This document shows, one piece after another, positions 34,434-41,878 of a stretch of DNA of 64,000 nucleotides; position 1 is the stretch's first letter, and each line of letters starts with the position of its first letter. A program made the translations under genes and the position numbers. The stretch is taken from NCBI RefSeq assembly GCF_036075115.1, contig NZ_CP107958.1:3286001-3350000 (forward strand). The letters are read 5' to 3'. This stretch comes from Streptomyces sp. NBC_00377. Its GTDB lineage: Bacteria; Actinomycetota; Actinomycetes; Streptomycetales; Streptomycetaceae. Under the pieces are notes generated by a model. That model saw only the letters and a program-made list of their open reading frames with translations, was not told the DNA's origin and searched no databases.

Positions 34434-35564
34434 ATGTCGATGATCCGTGACCTCCGTGCCGTTGTCCGCCCCGCCCGCCCCTCCCTGCGCAAGGGGGGCG
34501 GGCGTACGGACACCGGCGCCTACGACACCACCCGCGACCCCGCCACGCCGTCGGCCGTCGTCGACTGCGCGGTCTACCGCGACGGGGCACGCGTCTCCTA
34601 CACGCAGCCGCCGACCCCGCAGCAGGCCATGCGCCGGGTGCGGCGCGACGGAGGCTTCGTGTGGATCGGCCTGCACGAGCCGACCGAGGCCGAATTCGCC
34701 GGTATCGCCAGCGAGTTCGGACTGCACCCGCTGGCCGTGGAGGACGCCGTGCAGGCGCACCAGCGGCCCAAGCTGGAGCGCTACGACGACTCCCTCTTCA
34801 CCGTCTTCAAGACCATTCACTACATCGAGCACGACCGGCTCACGGCCAACAGCGAGGTCGTCGAGACCGGTGAGGTCATGTGCTTCACCGGCAAGGACTT
34901 CTTCATCACCGTCCGGCACGGCGGCCAGGGCTCGCTGCGCGCGCTGCGCCACCGCCTCCAGGACGACCCCGAACTGCTCGCCAAGGGCCCCTCGGCGGTC
35001 CTGCACGCCATCGCCGACCATGTCGTCGACGGTTACATCGCGGTCGCGGACGCCGTGCAGGACGACATCGACGAGGTCGAGACGGAGGTGTTCTCGCCGG
35101 GCCGCAAGGGCACTCCGCGTGGCACGGATGCCGGCCGGATCTACCAACTCAAGCGTGAGGTACTGGAGTTCAAGCGCGCGGTGTCGCCGCTGCTGCGTCC
35201 GATGCAGCTGCTGAGCGAGCGGCCGATGCGGCTGGTCGACCCCGACATCCAGAAGTACTTCCGGGATGTCGCCGACCACCTCGCCCGGGTGCAGGAGCAG
35301 GTCGTCGGCTTCGACGAGCTCCTCAACTCGATCCTCCAGGCCAACCTGGCGCAGGCGTCCGTCGCGCAGAACGAGGACATGCGGAAGATCACGTCCTGGG
35401 CGGCCATCATCGCCGTGCCGACGATGGTGTGCGGGGTGTACGGCATGAACTTCGACTACATGCCGGAACTGCACTGGAAGTTCGGCTACCCGGTGGTCAT
35501 GTCGGCCATGGTGGCGCTCTGTGTGGGCATCCACCGCACGCTGAAGCGCAACGGCTGGCTGTAA
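34434..35564 (+). CDS. corA: CorA-type magnesium/cobalt channel
   Basis: 376 residues. A cytosolic alpha/beta funnel domain (FVWIGLHEPTEAEFAGIASEF, HPLAVEDAVQAHQRPKLERY, DFFITVRHG) is followed by the long stalk helix and two transmembrane helices. The selectivity motif is complete: VCGVYGMNFDYMPEL (GMN) between helices, and the basic C-terminus HRTLKRNGWL. The protein forms a homopentameric Mg2+ channel in the membrane. ATG 34434 has GAAGGAG 6 nt upstream. A corA gene lies in the same chromosomal neighbourhood in mycobacteria. Confidence 0.95.
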   Translation: MSMIRDLRAVVRPARPSLRKGGGRTDTGAYDTTRDPATPSAVVDCAVYRDGARVSYTQPPTPQQAMRRVRRDGGFVWIGLHEPTEAEFAGIASEFGLHPLAVEDAVQAHQRPKLERYDDSLFTVFKTIHYIEHDRLTANSEVVETGEVMCFTGKDFFITVRHGGQGSLRALRHRLQDDPELLAKGPSAVLHAIADHVVDGYIAVADAVQDDIDEVETEVFSPGRKGTPRGTDAGRIYQLKREVLEFKRAVSPLLRPMQLLSERPMRLVDPDIQKYFRDVADHLARVQEQVVGFDELLNSILQANLAQASVAQNEDMRKITSWAAIIAVPTMVCGVYGMNFDYMPELHWKFGYPVVMSAMVALCVGIHRTLKRNGWL

Positions 35565-35596
35565 GTGCCCCGCCGCCGTCTCGCTAGGGTGAGCCC

Positions 35597-36115
35597 ATGA
35601 CAAGAGAGCTGCCGCTCGACCGGGCCCTCGTCGAGGAGGCCACCAAGAAGTCCGGCCTCGTCTGGGTCCGCGGCGACGGTGAACCGGCCGCGCGTGCGCT
35701 GTGGCACGTGTGGCACGAGGGCGCGGTCTGTCTGGTCGGCGACGGGCCCGGCGAGCAGCCGCTGACCGGGCTGGCCGAGGGCGGTTCGGCCGAGGTCACC
35801 GTGCGCAGCAAGGACAAGGGCGGCCGGCTGGTCTCCTGGACGGCGCGGGTCGTACCGCTGGCACCGGGCTCGCAGGTGTGGGAGGCGGCCGTCGGCGAGC
35901 TCAAGGGGAAGCGGCTGAACGCGCCCGACGGCGAGGCGATGACCGAGCGTTGGGCCCGCGAGTGCCGGGTGCTCCGCCTGGAGCCGACGGGGGCGACACT
36001 GCCCCTGCCCGAAGGGGATCTGGCGGCACGTCCGGTGCCCTCGCCCGCCACCACCCGTGAGCCGGCGCCGGCGGGGCTGCCGAAGCTGCTGCTGCGAAAG
36101 CGCAGACGCGCGTAG
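35597..36115 (+). CDS. Conserved hypothetical protein, possible FMN-binding split-barrel fold
   Basis: 172 residues: SGLVWVRGDGEPAARALWHVW, EGAVCLVGDGPGEQPLTGLA and VTVRSKDKGGRLVSWTARVV. The alternating strands and the VWHEG/VGDGPGE turns recall pyridoxamine oxidase-like split barrels, but no flavin motif is certain. A basic tail KLLLRKRRRA closes it. Follows corA by 32 bp and may be co-transcribed. Its end abuts a 9-bp tandem repeat. Confidence 0.7.
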   Translation: MTRELPLDRALVEEATKKSGLVWVRGDGEPAARALWHVWHEGAVCLVGDGPGEQPLTGLAEGGSAEVTVRSKDKGGRLVSWTARVVPLAPGSQVWEAAVGELKGKRLNAPDGEAMTERWARECRVLRLEPTGATLPLPEGDLAARPVPSPATTREPAPAGLPKLLLRKRRRA

Positions 36116-36130
36116 CCACCGCCACTCGCA

Positions 36131-36193
36131 GCCGGTCAGCCGGTCAGCCGGTCAGCCGGTCAGCCGGTCAGCCGGTCAGCCGGTCAGCCGGTC
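36131..36193. repeat. 9-bp tandem repeat GCCGGTCAG, seven perfect copies
   Basis: Units begin at 36131 and repeat every 9 bp to 36193. The last unit overlaps the stop codon of the convergent lipoprotein gene (36192-36194). Confidence 0.95.
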
Positions 36194-36944
36194 AGGATGT
36201 CGGGAGCTGCTTGCCGTAGTCCACCGTCTCGTCCGTCCCGGGCTCCTTCAGGGCGAAGTCCTTGCCCCAGGCGGAGAAGCTCAGCGTTCCGGCCCCTCCG
36301 GCGCGCTCCAGGAGCAGCGGGTAGGGCCTGCCCTCCAGCGACACGTCCAGCTTGCCGCCGGACCCGCCGCCGCCGGTGATCCGGATCGTGCGGACGCCGG
36401 ACTGCTCGTGGTGACCGTCGGTGGCCAGTGTGCCGTGCAGCGTCAGCAGACCGTCGAGGAGGAGGTCCTTGTCCGTGAAGCCGCTGAACTTCTTGTACGA
36501 GGGGTCGCCCGTCGGCACCTTGACGTACTTGCCGCCGAGTTTGTCGCCGGCCGCCGTGTCCGAGCCGCCGTCGCCGGACTTGCCGTCCTCCTTGTTCCAG
36601 AACGCCGCGTCGGCCTTCAGGTACAGCTGCTCGCCGACCCGCAGCAGATGGAAGGTGGCCCCCTCCGCGGTGACCGACCCGGTGCCGCCGTCCGCCTTCA
36701 GCCGCATGTCGAGCTTGTACGTGTGCCCGCTGGTGACCACGCTGCCGGACAGCCGCACCGTGTCCACGCCACCGGCCGCCGCCTTGGTCCTCGCCTGGAT
36801 CTGCGCCGGGGGCAGCTTGCCCACCCCGTTGGTGCCGGCGTCCGGGTCCTCACCGCACCCCGTCAGTCCCATGCCCACGACCAGTGCGCACATCGCGCTC
36901 ACCAGCGAGGCCCGGCGAGTTCGGAACTGGGGAATCGCAGTCAC
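36192..36944 (-). CDS. LppX/LprG-like secreted lipoprotein
   Basis: 250 residues. Signal peptide with lipobox LTGC, Cys30. The mature part has the repeating strand pattern of LolA/LppX-type lipid-binding folds: VDTVRLSGSVVTSGHTYKLD, GGTGSVTAEGATFHLLRVGE, LYLKADAAFWNKEDG, GKYVKVPTGDPSYKKFSGF. Such proteins bind lipids or act in cell-wall assembly; the ligand is unknown. GTG 36944 is chosen because it gives a compact signal peptide. Its 3' end carries a tandem repeat. Confidence 0.8.
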   Translation of the reverse strand: MTAIPQFRTRRASLVSAMCALVVGMGLTGCGEDPDAGTNGVGKLPPAQIQARTKAAAGGVDTVRLSGSVVTSGHTYKLDMRLKADGGTGSVTAEGATFHLLRVGEQLYLKADAAFWNKEDGKSGDGGSDTAAGDKLGGKYVKVPTGDPSYKKFSGFTDKDLLLDGLLTLHGTLATDGHHEQSGVRTIRITGGGGSGGKLDVSLEGRPYPLLLERAGGAGTLSFSAWGKDFALKEPGTDETVDYGKQLPTS

Positions 36945-37146
36945 AGAGAACGCTGCCTTTCTGCGGGGGTGTGCTGAGCGGCGTACGGCAGCGTACCGGG
37001 GCCGCGGACGGCGAACGGAGCCAGTCCGTCCGGACCCCCCACCAGGGCGGATCCGATCGGGACGGGCTAGCCTGAAGCCCGCACGAACGGGCAATTGGGA
37101 AAAGAACATCACCGGTGACAGCACTGGCGGACAAGGAGGTGCGGTC

Positions 37147-38442
37147 ATGGCAGCGGGCGCTCCGCGGATCTTCGTGTCGCATCTCTCCGGCGTTCCGGTC
37201 TTCGACCCCAACGGAGACCAGGTGGGGCGGGTGCGCGAGCTGGTCGTCGTGCTGCGGGTGGGGCGGCGGCCGCCGAGGGTGCTCGGGCTGGTCGTCGAAC
37301 TGTCCACGCGCCGCCGCATCTTCCTGCCCATGACCCGGGTGACCGGCATCGAGTCCGGCCAGGTCATCACCACCGGTGTGCTCAACGTCCGCCGCTTCGA
37401 ACAACGGCCCACCGAGCGACTCGTCTTCGGGGAGCTGCTCGACCGGCGCGTCACGCTCGTCGAGACCGGCGAGGAGGTCAGCGTCCTCGACGTGTCGGTG
37501 CAGCAGCTGCCCGCCCGCCGCGACTGGGAGATCGACCGGGTCTTCGTGCGCAAGGGGAAGAAGGCGAGCGCCTTCCGGCGGGCGAAGGGCGAGACACTGA
37601 CCGTGGAGTGGTCGGCGGTCACCGGATTCTCGCTGGAGGAGCACGGACAGGGGGCGGAGAGCCTCCTCGCCACCTTCGAGCAGCTGCGCCCCGCCGACCT
37701 CGCCAACGTTCTGCACCACCTGTCGCCGAAGCGGCGCGCCGAGGTCGCCGCCGCGCTCGACGACGACCGTCTCGCCGACGTCCTGGAGGAGCTCCCCGAG
37801 GACGACCAGATCGAGATCCTCGGCAAGCTGAAGGAGGAGCGCGCGGCGGACGTCCTGGAGGCCATGGACCCCGACGACGCGGCCGACCTGCTGTCCGAGC
37901 TGCCCGAGCCGGACCAGGAGCGGCTGCTGAGCCTGATGCAGCCCGACGACGCGGCGGACATGCGGCGCCTGTTGTCGTACGAGGAGCACACCGCGGGCGG
38001 GCTGATGACCACCGAGCCGATCATCCTGCGACCCGACTCCACCGTCGCCGACGCCCTCGCACGGGTGCGCAACCGCGACCTCTCCCCCGCCCTGGCCGCC
38101 CAGGTCTACGTGTGCCGCCCGCCCGACGAGACCCCGACCGGCAAGTACCTCGGTACGGTCCACTTCCAGCGGCTGCTGCGCGACCCCCCGTACACGCTGG
38201 TCAGCTCGATGCTGGACGAGGACCTCCAGACCCTGGCGCCGGACGCGGCGCTGCCGGTCGTCGCCGGGTTCTTCGCGACGTACGACATGGTCGCGGCGCC
38301 CGTCGTGGATGAGGCGGGCTCGCTGCTGGGCGCGGTGACCGTGGACGACGTCCTGGACCACATGCTGCCGGAGGACTGGCGGGAGACGGAGTTCCACCTC
38401 GACGAGGGCGAGACGGAGGGGGTGGGCCCGCATGACTCCTGA
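37147..38442 (+). CDS. MgtE N-terminal/CBS-domain protein without the channel domain
   Basis: 431 residues. An N-terminal PRC-barrel-like half (FVSHLSGVPVFDPNGDQVGR, LGLVVELSTRRRIFLP) is followed by an MgtE_N superhelical domain: LRPADLANVLHHLSPKRRAE, LEELPEDDQIEILGKL, MDPDDAADLLSELP, MQPDDAADMRRLLSYEEHTA, GGLMTTE. Then a CBS pair (TVADALARVRNRD, AAPVVDEAGSLLGAVTVDDV). The five-helix MgtE Mg2+ pore is absent, so this is a soluble Mg2+-sensing-like module. ATG 37147 has AAGGAGGTG. The stop overlaps the next gene by 11 bp. Confidence 0.9.
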   Translation: MAAGAPRIFVSHLSGVPVFDPNGDQVGRVRELVVVLRVGRRPPRVLGLVVELSTRRRIFLPMTRVTGIESGQVITTGVLNVRRFEQRPTERLVFGELLDRRVTLVETGEEVSVLDVSVQQLPARRDWEIDRVFVRKGKKASAFRRAKGETLTVEWSAVTGFSLEEHGQGAESLLATFEQLRPADLANVLHHLSPKRRAEVAAALDDDRLADVLEELPEDDQIEILGKLKEERAADVLEAMDPDDAADLLSELPEPDQERLLSLMQPDDAADMRRLLSYEEHTAGGLMTTEPIILRPDSTVADALARVRNRDLSPALAAQVYVCRPPDETPTGKYLGTVHFQRLLRDPPYTLVSSMLDEDLQTLAPDAALPVVAGFFATYDMVAAPVVDEAGSLLGAVTVDDVLDHMLPEDWRETEFHLDEGETEGVGPHDS

Positions 38443-39028
38443 CCGCGAGACGGGGCGGACCGAGCGCACCCCGGCCGGCGCCACGGCGACGAGCCGCCCC
38501 CGGGCCCGTCTGGACCAGCCGCGGCCGCCCCGGCACCGGATCCTGCCCGAGTGGGACCCGGAGGCCTTCGGGCGGCTGTCGGAGCGCATCGCCCGCTTCC
38601 TGGGCACCGGGCGGTTCATCGTCTGGATGACGGTCGTCATCATCGCGTGGGTGCTGTGGAACATCTTCGCCCCGCGCGATCTGCGTTTCGACAACTATCC
38701 CTTCATCTTCCTGACCCTGATGCTGTCGTTGCAGGCCTCCTACGCGGCCCCGCTGATCCTGCTGGCGCAGAACCGGCAGGACGACCGCGACCGGGTCAAC
38801 CTGGAGCAGGACCGCAAGCAGAACGAGCGGTCCATCGCCGACACCGAGTATCTGACCCGGGAGATCGCCGCCCTGCGGATCGGTCTGGGCGAGGTCGCCA
38901 CCCGGGACTGGATCCGCTCAGAACTCCAGGACATGGTCAAGGAGCTGGAGGAGCGGCGGGACGGGCACCGCGAACACGCCGTATTCCCGGCAGAACGGTC
39001 GCGGGGACGTGACGTAGAAGACCGGTGA
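38432..39028 (+). CDS. DUF1003 membrane protein
   Basis: 198 residues. A Pro/Arg-rich N-terminus, then RIARFLGTGRFIVWMTVVII and AWVLWNIFAP, NYPFIFLTLMLSLQASYAAP with LILLAQNRQ (two helices), then a charged coiled coil (DRDRVNLEQDRKQNERSIAD). These are DUF1003 hallmarks. Translationally coupled to the MgtE-N protein by an 11-bp overlap, which suggests a two-part membrane device. Confidence 0.9.
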   Translation: MTPDRETGRTERTPAGATATSRPRARLDQPRPPRHRILPEWDPEAFGRLSERIARFLGTGRFIVWMTVVIIAWVLWNIFAPRDLRFDNYPFIFLTLMLSLQASYAAPLILLAQNRQDDRDRVNLEQDRKQNERSIADTEYLTREIAALRIGLGEVATRDWIRSELQDMVKELEERRDGHREHAVFPAERSRGRDVEDR

Positions 39029-39071
39029 CGGGCTTACCGGCGCCCCCACGGGTCGCCGTACCATCGTCCTT

Positions 39072-40205
39072 ATGGCTAGCGAAGACGCGGTGCGCGAGGC
39101 ACTGGCGACGGTGAACGACCCCGAGATCAACCGGCCCATCACCGAGCTCGGGATGGTGAAGTCGGTGGAGATCGGTGGCGACGGAGCGGTCGCGGTCACG
39201 GTGTACCTGACGGTCTCCGGCTGCCCGATGCGCGAGACGATCACCCAGCGGGTGACCGACGCGGTCTCCCGGGTGGACGGCGTCACCCGGGTCGACGTCA
39301 CCCTCGACGTCATGAGCGACGAGCAGCGCAAGGAGCTGGCGAACGCCCTGCGCGGCGGCCAGACCGAGCGGGAGGTCCCGTTCGCCAAGCCGGGCTCGCT
39401 CACCCGGGTGTACGCGGTCGCGTCCGGCAAGGGCGGCGTCGGCAAGTCGTCGGTGACGGTGAACCTGGCGGCGGCGATGGCGGCCGACGGCCTGAAGGTG
39501 GGCGTGGTCGACGCCGACATCTACGGCCACAGCGTGCCGCGCATGCTGGGCGCGGACGGCCGTCCTACCCAGGTCGAGAACATGATCATGCCGCCGTCGG
39601 CGAACGGCGTGAAGGTCATCTCCATCGGCATGTTCACCCCGGGCAACGCCCCGGTCGTCTGGCGCGGCCCGATGCTCCACCGCGCGCTCCAGCAGTTCCT
39701 GGCGGACGTGTACTGGGGCGACCTGGACGTGCTGCTCCTCGACCTCCCGCCGGGCACCGGCGACATCGCGATCTCGGTGGCCCAGCTGGTCCCGAACGCC
39801 GAGATCCTGGTCGTGACGACCCCGCAGCAGGCGGCGGCCGAGGTCGCCGAGCGGGCGGGGTCCATCGCCGTGCAGACCCACCAGAAGATCGTCGGCGTGG
39901 TGGAGAACATGTCCGGCCTGCCCTGCCCGCACTGCGGGGAGATGGTCGACGTCTTCGGCACCGGCGGCGGACAGTCGGTCGCCGACGGGCTGACCCGCAC
40001 GACCGGTGCCACCGTCCCGGTGCTCGGCTCCATCCCGATCGACGTCCGGCTGCGCGAGGGCGGCGACGAGGGCAAGCCGGTCGTCCTGACCGACCCCGAG
40101 TCCCCGGCGGGCTCCGCCCTGCGGGCCATCGCCGGCAAGCTGGGCGGCAGGCAGCGCGGCCTTTCGGGGCTGTCGCTGGGAATCACCCCGCGCAACAAGT
40201 TCTAG
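39072..40205 (+). CDS. Mrp/ApbC (NBP35-family) P-loop ATPase, Fe-S cluster carrier
   Basis: 377 residues. An N-terminal MIP18/DUF59 domain (VNDPEINRPITELGMVKSVE, VSGCPMRETI) joins a ParA-type ATPase: deviant Walker A SGKGGVGKSS near 117-126, DADIYGHSVPRML, LLDLPPGTGD, and the cluster-binding CPHC motif (GLPCPHCGEMV). It carries or transfers Fe-S clusters. Same place relative to DUF1003, tatB and htrA as mrp in mycobacteria. ATG 39072. Followed by a very strong terminator. Confidence 0.93.
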   Translation: MASEDAVREALATVNDPEINRPITELGMVKSVEIGGDGAVAVTVYLTVSGCPMRETITQRVTDAVSRVDGVTRVDVTLDVMSDEQRKELANALRGGQTEREVPFAKPGSLTRVYAVASGKGGVGKSSVTVNLAAAMAADGLKVGVVDADIYGHSVPRMLGADGRPTQVENMIMPPSANGVKVISIGMFTPGNAPVVWRGPMLHRALQQFLADVYWGDLDVLLLDLPPGTGDIAISVAQLVPNAEILVVTTPQQAAAEVAERAGSIAVQTHQKIVGVVENMSGLPCPHCGEMVDVFGTGGGQSVADGLTRTTGATVPVLGSIPIDVRLREGGDEGKPVVLTDPESPAGSALRAIAGKLGGRQRGLSGLSLGITPRNKF

Positions 40206-40270
40206 GCCGTTCCCGCGCCGGCAGCGGGTCCGGTCCCCCGAACCTCCGTCTCCCGTCTCTCCGTGTCCGT

Positions 40271-40321
40271 GTACGACAGTGGGGGCGCCGTCCGTGTCGG
40301 ACGGCGCCCCCACTGTCGTAC
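40271..40321. terminator. 24-bp perfect hairpin, bidirectional terminator
   Basis: GTACGACAGTGGGGGCGCCG plus four more bases form a perfect 24-bp stem with a 3-nt loop (TGT), between mrp and the convergent hypothetical gene. Confidence 0.9.
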
Positions 40322-40327
40322 GGCCGG

Positions 40328-40987
40328 TCAGGCGTACGTCTCGATGTCCTTGATCATGGCGAAGCCGAGACCGTACGCGCTCATGCCCCGCCCGTACGCC
40401 CCCACGTGCACCCCTTGCGAGGTCGAGCCGGCCAGCACCCAGCCGAACTCGGACTCGCGGTAGTGGAAGGGGGTCGGCACGCCGTCGACCGGCAGGGAGA
40501 GCGTCGACCAGTCCGCTCCCGCGAGGTCGTCGGCGAGGACCCACGCCGTCTCCGTCTGCTGGTCCAGCCAGTCGTCGCGCAGACTGTGGTCCATCTGGCC
40601 CGGCCAGGTGAAGGACAACAGACCCACCCCGGCGAGCCAGGCGGCCGAGGACACGGAGGTGGCCTCCAGTACGCCCGTGCCGTCCGGGCTGCGCCGTACG
40701 GGGTTCCCGGCGACGGTCACGACGACCGCGAACTTCCCGCGGTCCTCACCGGCCGTCTCGTGCCGTACGGAGGGCTCGTCGCCGTGTCCGATGGAACCGT
40801 GCTCGACGGCTCCGTCGGCAGCGGTGCCCACCTGCATCAGCCAGCGCGGCCCCGTGAAGGCCTCGTCGAGGCCGTACCAGGGGAAGGGTGCCTCCAAGTA
40901 GCGGTCGACCGCACGCCGGGCGGGGGGGACCTGCTGTCCACCCTCCGCGGCCGGCGTCTGCGCGACTGCCCGACTCGTCGTCTCCAT
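40328..40987 (-). CDS. Conserved Streptomyces hypothetical protein
   Basis: 219 residues: RYLEAPFPWYGLDEAFTGPR near residue 36, ETAGEDRGKFAVVVTVAGNP, then AGVGLLSFTWPGQMDHSLRD and SLPVDGVPTPFHYRESEFGW, ending GLGFAMIKDIETYA. No signal peptide, no known motif. Chosen start ATG 40987 (METTSRA); upstream in-frame codons lack homology-like composition. It lies between mrp and tatB in this conserved block. Function unknown. Confidence 0.72.
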   Translation of the reverse strand: METTSRAVAQTPAAEGGQQVPPARRAVDRYLEAPFPWYGLDEAFTGPRWLMQVGTAADGAVEHGSIGHGDEPSVRHETAGEDRGKFAVVVTVAGNPVRRSPDGTGVLEATSVSSAAWLAGVGLLSFTWPGQMDHSLRDDWLDQQTETAWVLADDLAGADWSTLSLPVDGVPTPFHYRESEFGWVLAGSTSQGVHVGAYGRGMSAYGLGFAMIKDIETYA

Positions 40988-41156
40988 GTGCCCGGACGCC
41001 TCCTCGTTCTCGACGGAACGACCGGCCCGCCCCCCTTCGGGCGTACTCGTCCGCTCCGCACAACAACCAGGCAGCATAGCCACCCCGCTCCGGCCTGCCG
41101 GGCAGCCGCCCGGCGCGTGCGGCGTGCGCCCCCTCACACCGGGGGGCGCGAGTGGC

Positions 41157-41600
41157 TCAGGTGGCGTCCGCGTCGAAGGGCGGACGGTCGTCCTTGCCGG
41201 ACTCCTCGGGCTTCTTGGTCATGTCGATACGACCGTCCCCGGAGGACACCGCCGAGCCCGAGGCGGAGGTCTCCGTGTCGCGGCTGTGGACCGCGTCGGT
41301 GACCTCGGCCATCTCCTTCTTCAGGTCGAAGCCGTTGCGGATCTCCTTCAGCCCCAGCTCGTCGTTGTCCAGCTGCTTGCGGATGAAGGCCTTGGGGTTG
41401 AGGTCCTCGAACTCGAAGTCCTTGAAATCCGGCCCCAGTTCGCTGCGGATGTCCGCCTTGGCGCTCTCCGAGAACTCACGGATCTTCCGGACGGTGCGCA
41501 TCACGTCCTGGATGACCTTCGGGAGCTTGTCGGGACCGAAGACGAGCACAGCGAGGACGACGATCGTCACCACCTCGAGCGGTCCTATGTCATTGAACAC
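41157..41600 (-). CDS. tatB: TatB, Sec-independent protein translocase subunit
   Basis: 147 residues. A short periplasmic start then one transmembrane helix (GPLEVVTIVVLAVLVFGPDK with the conserved FGP turn), an amphipathic helix (LPKVIQDVMRTVRKIREFSE) and a charged C-terminal tail. TatB with TatC binds twin-arginine signal peptides. Upstream on the same strand is the HtrA-like protease, and the sigma/anti-sigma pair follows it, as in mycobacteria. ATG 41600. Confidence 0.93.
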   Translation of the reverse strand: MFNDIGPLEVVTIVVLAVLVFGPDKLPKVIQDVMRTVRKIREFSESAKADIRSELGPDFKDFEFEDLNPKAFIRKQLDNDELGLKEIRNGFDLKKEMAEVTDAVHSRDTETSASGSAVSSGDGRIDMTKKPEESGKDDRPPFDADAT

Positions 41601-41878
41601 CTGAAGCTCCTTGCGATGTCCGCGGTCCTCGGCCCTCGGCCCTCAGTGGTCAGTTCGGGTCTTCCGTGGTCCGGGCCGGGTCCACGGTACCTGTAGCACC
41701 TGTCGGACCGGTACCGTCCGAAGGCGTCCCGGTAGGTGTACGCGACCGGTTTTCCGCGTTGTTTGCCTTGTGGGCCCTGGTTTCGGCGCCCGACCTGTGA
41801 CGTTTCTGTCAATCGCCGGGATCGGGCCGGGAGCCCCGGGAAGGCGCGTTTCGCGCCGCACCGCCCGGCCGCGTCACA

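Noticed and set aside
36131..36193. Possible integration or phage attachment site from the repeated 9-mers
   Set aside because: No integrase, no tRNA gene, simple tandem structure explained by slippage.
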